Of a stretch of DNA of 8,542 nucleotides, positions 6,110 to 8,542 are shown piece after piece. The stretch's first letter is position 1, and each line of letters starts with the position of its first letter. The translations under genes were made by a program, and so were the position numbers. Source of the stretch: Thermoleophilia bacterium (GTDB lineage: Bacteria; Actinomycetota; Thermoleophilia; Gaiellales; SKUG01); contig JAGQUL010000013.1 in assembly GCA_020438525.1 (NCBI GenBank), positions 1 through 8,542 of the forward strand. The letters are read 5' to 3'. The notes under the pieces are model-generated. The model saw only the letters and a list, made by a program, of their open reading frames with translations, did not search any database and was not told where the DNA came from.

Positions 6110-6625
6110 GTGGACCGGCCGGGATTCAGCATCAACTGCGAGGTGGAGTGGGACGACGCCGCACGCGTGGCCGCCGGCGCCGCCGCGCTCGACGTGCTGC
6201 TCGTGCAGCGGCTCGTGGCTGCGGCGCTGTTCGAGGCCGGTGCGCCCGACGGCGAGGCGATCGAGGTGTCGGTCGGCTTCTGCGACGAGGCGCGCATCGC
6301 CGCGGTGAACGCGGAGCATCGTGGCGTCGACGGCCCGACGGACGTGCTCTCGTTCCCGATCGACGGCCTCGTCGAGCCGGTCGGCCCCGGCGAGCCGCGC
6401 GTGCTCGGCGACCTGCTCGTGTGCCCCGCCTACGTCGCGCGACAGGTGCTCGAGGGGCTCACGATGCAGGGCGAGGACCAGCTCCGGCCGGCGCTCGAGC
6501 GATGCGTCGTGCACGGAACGCTCCACCTGTGCGGGTTCGACCACGAGCGCAGCGACCACGACGCCGAGCACATGTTCGCGCTCGAGCAGCTCGTGCTCGA
6601 CCGCGTGCGCGGCTCGGCAGCCTGA
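6110..6625 (+). CDS. ybeY: Endoribonuclease YbeY, rRNA maturation factor
   Basis: Zinc-dependent single-strand endoribonuclease needed for 16S rRNA 3'-end maturation and 70S quality control, 171 aa against about 150-160 in most bacteria. It shows the family block VNAEHRGVDGPTDVLSFPID (66-85), LGDLLVCPAYVARQ (99-112) and the metal-binding HGTLHLCGFDH, with His135, His139 and His145 as the three zinc ligands. A conserved acidic/His tail (DAEHMFALEQ) follows. The start is GTG 6110, chosen because a TAGGCT box lies 7 nt upstream and the protein then begins just before the first strand. The reading frame is open back to 6011, but that part crosses the promoter. It normally follows phoH directly; here it has its own promoter. 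The kinase-PAP2 gene follows after 55 nt. Confidence 0.94.
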   Translation: MDRPGFSINCEVEWDDAARVAAGAAALDVLLVQRLVAAALFEAGAPDGEAIEVSVGFCDEARIAAVNAEHRGVDGPTDVLSFPIDGLVEPVGPGEPRVLGDLLVCPAYVARQVLEGLTMQGEDQLRPALERCVVHGTLHLCGFDHERSDHDAEHMFALEQLVLDRVRGSAA

Positions 6626-6668
6626 GAACGGGGCAGGACGCCTGCGGATCCGGCCCCGATCGACCCAC

Positions 6669-6674
6669 TAGGAT
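6669..6674 (+). promoter_or_regulatory. -10 box of the kinase-PAP2 gene, leaderless type
   Basis: Reads TAGGAT, with a 6-nt gap to the GTG at 6681, in the 55-nt gap after ybeY. No Shine-Dalgarno precedes the GTG and no clear -35 is seen. It fits the layout of the other leaderless starts. Confidence 0.6.
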
Positions 6675-6680
6675 GCGAAC

Positions 6681-7457
6681 GTGTTCCGCTGGATTCGAGA
6701 TCGCACGCGCCGCTCCCGACGATACGTCGGGCTGCACGAGGCGCGCCCGCTCGTCCAGAGCTTCAACTTCGCGTTCGAGGGCGTCATCCACACCCTCGCC
6801 ACGCAGCGCAACATGCGCATCCACTTCACGGCCGCTGCGCTCGCGATGGGCGCGTGCCTGGTGCTCGGCGTGTCGCGCCTGGAGTTCGCGCTGATCATCT
6901 TCTGCGCCGCGTTCGTGATCGCGGCCGAGATGCTCAACACCGCGGTCGAGGCAGCGATCGACGTGGCCACCACCAGCTTCAACCCGCTCGCGAAGGTGGC
7001 GAAGGACGTCGCCGCCGGCGCGGTGCTCGTCGCGACGTTCAACGCGATCGCCGTGGGCTACCTCGTGTTCGCCCCCGCGATCGGCGAGCCGTCGCGCGAC
7101 TTCCTGCAGCACGTGCGCGACACGCCCGTGCACGTCACGTTCATCGCGCTGGTGCTCACGCTGCTCGGCGTGATCGCGCTCAAGGTCGTGAGCGGCCGCG
7201 ACGGCACGCCGCTGCGCGGCGGCTGGCCGAGCGGCCACTCCGCGATCGCGTTCGCGGGCTGGATGGCGGTCACGTTCGTCACGGCCGGAACCACCTACGG
7301 AACGCTCGTGAGCGCGCTCGTGTTCGTGATGGCGATGCTCGTCGCGCACACGCGCGTGGAGGCGGGCGTGCACACCGCCGGCGAGGTGTTCGCCGGCGCG
7401 CTCGTCGGCAGCGGCATCACGCTGCTCGTGTTCCAGCTCTTCGAGCTGCTCGGCTGA
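6681..7457 (+). CDS. Fused DgkA-family lipid kinase and PAP2 phosphatase
   Basis: Integral membrane protein of 258 aa joining two enzyme families. Residues about 25-130 are DgkA-like: SFNFAFEGV, RNMRIHF, AAEMLNTAVEAAID (81-94, with the conserved Glu83, Glu90 and Asp94) and AKVAKDVAAGAVL (104-116). In Gram-positive bacteria this family mostly phosphorylates undecaprenol. Residues about 150-258 are PAP2-like: a Lys/Arg stretch LKVVSGRDG (167-175), WPSGHS (182-187, His186) and HTRVEAGVHTAGE (223-235), with Arg225, His231 and Glu235 at the place of the usual Asp. PAP2 enzymes remove phosphate from lipids such as undecaprenyl diphosphate. A dual role in supplying undecaprenyl phosphate is an inference. 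The GTG start sits 6 nt after TAGGAT. A lone DgkA-type kinase is the common occupant of this place after ybeY. The next gene starts 54 nt after the stop. Confidence 0.88.
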   Translation: MFRWIRDRTRRSRRYVGLHEARPLVQSFNFAFEGVIHTLATQRNMRIHFTAAALAMGACLVLGVSRLEFALIIFCAAFVIAAEMLNTAVEAAIDVATTSFNPLAKVAKDVAAGAVLVATFNAIAVGYLVFAPAIGEPSRDFLQHVRDTPVHVTFIALVLTLLGVIALKVVSGRDGTPLRGGWPSGHSAIAFAGWMAVTFVTAGTTYGTLVSALVFVMAMLVAHTRVEAGVHTAGEVFAGALVGSGITLLVFQLFELLG

Positions 7458-7511
7458 GCAGCGGTCGGCGACGGTCAAGCCGGTCGCGGGGAATGCCGAT
7501 GCCGCCGTGGA

Positions 7512-8542
7512 ATGTTCCTGGCAACGCTGCAGCGCACGTCGGCCCTGCTGCGCGCGTCTGCGCGCGGCCAGCTGCTGCTGCTCGCACCGTCTGTGCTGCT
7601 GCTCGCGTTTCCGATGCTCGACCTCACCGGCGAGTTCGCCGACCTCTCGCAGCGCGCGGCGCTCACCGCGACGTTCGCATTGGTGATGGTGGGCCTGTCC
7701 GCTCGGGTGTCGGTACGCTCCACGAGCGGCTACGACACGATGCTCTCGGACCTGCCGGGCGACGTGATGCTGATCGCGCCGCGCCTGCTCGTGCAGGGCG
7801 TGCTCGCGGGCTCGCCGCTCGTGATCGCGTGGGTGCTCGCGCTCGCGCTCGGCGGCGCAGCGCCGCTGCTCGGGGTGCTGCTCTTCGTCCTGTTGGTACC
7901 GCTCTCGCTGCTCGGACCGGTGCCCGTGCTGCTGGTCGCAGCGGCGGTCGCCGGCGGTGACCGGCGCTGGGTTCCGTCGGTCGCGCTGCTGCGCCTGCGA
8001 ACCGCGCCGCTGCGCACGTCGATGCTGATGCTCGTGCCGGTCGCTGCGGCAACCGCCGCGCTCGTGCCGCTGCTCGTCGTCGCCTCGGTGCTGGCCGCGT
8101 CGACCGGCATCGGCGCTCCCGTTGCGTTCGTCGGCGCCGCCGGCCTGCTCGTGCCGCTGGTCGGGTGCGGCGCGCGTGGTGCGTGGCTCGTGCTCGACGG
8201 TGACGAGATCGTGCGCGCCGACCATGCGGCACATGCGGCGGGCGACGACGGGATCGATCTCGAGGCTGCGTTCGAGTCGCTGCAGTCGGCAGCCGCGGCG
8301 GTGGAGTGGACCGAGGGCCCGTCCTGGGACGTCGCGGTCGACGCCGGCGCGGTGTGGGGGACGTGGGTGCGGATGCCGCAGCCGGCGCAGGTCGCGCTGC
8401 GGGTGACGTGGCATGGTGGTCCGCCGCCTGCGCTCGCGGTCGCGGACCAGTCCGGGACATGGCGCCAGCCGGGTGATCCGGCGTCGAGCGGCGCCGCGGT
8501 CGCGGTGGCGCTGCCGGCGGGCGACAGCTACCTGCAGCTCGC
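7512..8542 (+). CDS. Unrecognised multi-pass membrane protein, 3' end beyond the window
   Basis: An uninterrupted frame of 343 codons runs from the ATG at 7512 to the window edge. I translated it through and found no stop. Hydrophobic stretches lie at about residues 20-36, 49-64, 88-113, 117-147 (probably two helices), 171-196 and 202-220, so five to seven membrane passes. A basic turn near 150-170 (GGDRRWVPS, then RLRTAPLR) separates the two helical halves. From about residue 222 the chain becomes soluble: an acidic, Ala-rich segment, then a Trp-rich, beta-looking part (WTEGPSWDV, VWGTWVRM, LRVTWHGG, then GDSYLQ). I recognise no family; the topology is only loosely like a generic permease-type helical bundle. 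The start is the first usable codon in frame after the preceding stop; there is no good Shine-Dalgarno or -10, so co-transcription with the kinase-PAP2 gene is likely. Confidence 0.7.
   Translation, partial: MFLATLQRTSALLRASARGQLLLLAPSVLLLAFPMLDLTGEFADLSQRAALTATFALVMVGLSARVSVRSTSGYDTMLSDLPGDVMLIAPRLLVQGVLAGSPLVIAWVLALALGGAAPLLGVLLFVLLVPLSLLGPVPVLLVAAAVAGGDRRWVPSVALLRLRTAPLRTSMLMLVPVAAATAALVPLLVVASVLAASTGIGAPVAFVGAAGLLVPLVGCGARGAWLVLDGDEIVRADHAAHAAGDDGIDLEAAFESLQSAAAAVEWTEGPSWDVAVDAGAVWGTWVRMPQPAQVALRVTWHGGPPPALAVADQSGTWRQPGDPASSGAAVAVALPAGDSYLQL

Noticed and set aside
4127..6571. Very long open frame on the minus strand (814 codons) across phoH and ybeY
   Set aside because: Arg/Ala/His/Asp-rich composition without motifs; it is antisense to phoH and ybeY and also crosses the better-supported DHp-like gene. 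It is an effect of high GC content.
7455..7514. Stop-codon readthrough fusing the kinase-PAP2 protein to the next membrane protein
   Set aside because: The frames agree, but one chance in three explains that; the 18 intervening codons are low-complexity Gly/Arg/Cys and no readthrough signal is visible.
6854..7960. Plus-strand open frame of 368 codons across the kinase-PAP2 gene and beyond
   Set aside because: Arg/Ala/His-rich with no motif; it is shifted against both the kinase-PAP2 gene and the membrane gene at 7512.
6459..8414. Minus-strand open frame of 651 codons, rich in Arg, His, Glu and Gln
   Set aside because: Antisense mirror of the ybeY end, the kinase-PAP2 gene and the terminal membrane gene; repetitive RE/HR composition is typical of shadow frames opposite Leu/Val/Ala-rich membrane proteins.
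7663..8460. Minus-strand Pro/Arg/Ala-rich open frame opposite the terminal membrane gene
   Set aside because: Composition is that of a GC-rich shadow; the plus-strand frame has regular hydrophobic helices and stays open to the window edge.
1..8542. CRISPR array, tRNA/rRNA gene, insertion sequence, phage or defence gene
   Set aside because: I saw no spaced direct repeats, cloverleaf-like stretch, transposase motif, terminal inverted repeats or marked composition break anywhere in the window.

Overview
The window is a high-GC, gene-dense piece of bacterial chromosome with strong G/C bias at third codon positions. Base composition, frequent GTG starts, few Shine-Dalgarno sites and apparently leaderless promoters point to Actinomycetota. 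The order mtaB - HIT - yqeY - phoH - ybeY - diacylglycerol/undecaprenol kinase resembles housekeeping clusters of deep-branching actinobacterial classes such as Thermoleophilia or Acidimicrobiia. The class is an inference from gene order and is uncertain.

Layout: (1) 2-1150 (+), the 3' part of mtaB (tRNA t6A37 methylthiotransferase). (2) 973-2538 (-), a full membrane sensor histidine kinase that overlaps the mtaB 3' end tail to tail by 178 nt. (3) 2539-2608, a short divergent promoter region. (4) 2609-2944 (+), a small HIT-family hydrolase. (5) 2945-3043, a regulatory gap with a hairpin, a perfect 16-bp palindrome and a promoter. (6) 3044-3499 (+) yqeY, followed one base later by (7) 3501-4310 (+), a secreted M14 zinc carboxypeptidase/amidase. 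(8) 4346-5386 (+) phoH. (9) 5425-6030 (-), a three-helix membrane protein ending in a histidine-kinase-like dimerisation/phosphoacceptor (DHp) domain with no ATPase domain. (10) 6110-6625 (+) ybeY. (11) 6681-7457 (+), a DgkA-type lipid kinase fused to a PAP2 phosphatase. (12) 7512 to the window end (+), an unrecognised multi-pass membrane protein with a soluble C-terminal part, cut by the window edge.

Functionally, the plus-strand backbone is translation and RNA quality work (mtaB, yqeY, phoH, ybeY) followed by envelope lipid-carrier recycling (the kinase-PAP2 fusion). Two minus-strand genes interrupt it, and both are membrane proteins with a histidine-kinase-type DHp element; only one carries the ATPase domain. 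Neither has a response regulator next to it in the window.

A recurring signal is a TANNNT -10 box 6-7 nt before an ATG or GTG, seen at the HIT, yqeY, ybeY and kinase-PAP2 genes. It implies leaderless mRNAs and fixes several starts. I see no tRNA, rRNA, insertion sequence, CRISPR array or phage gene. Most of the window is ordinary; the parts worth a second look are the ATPase-less DHp protein, the kinase-phosphatase fusion, the palindrome before yqeY, the deep tail-to-tail overlap and the unknown terminal membrane protein.
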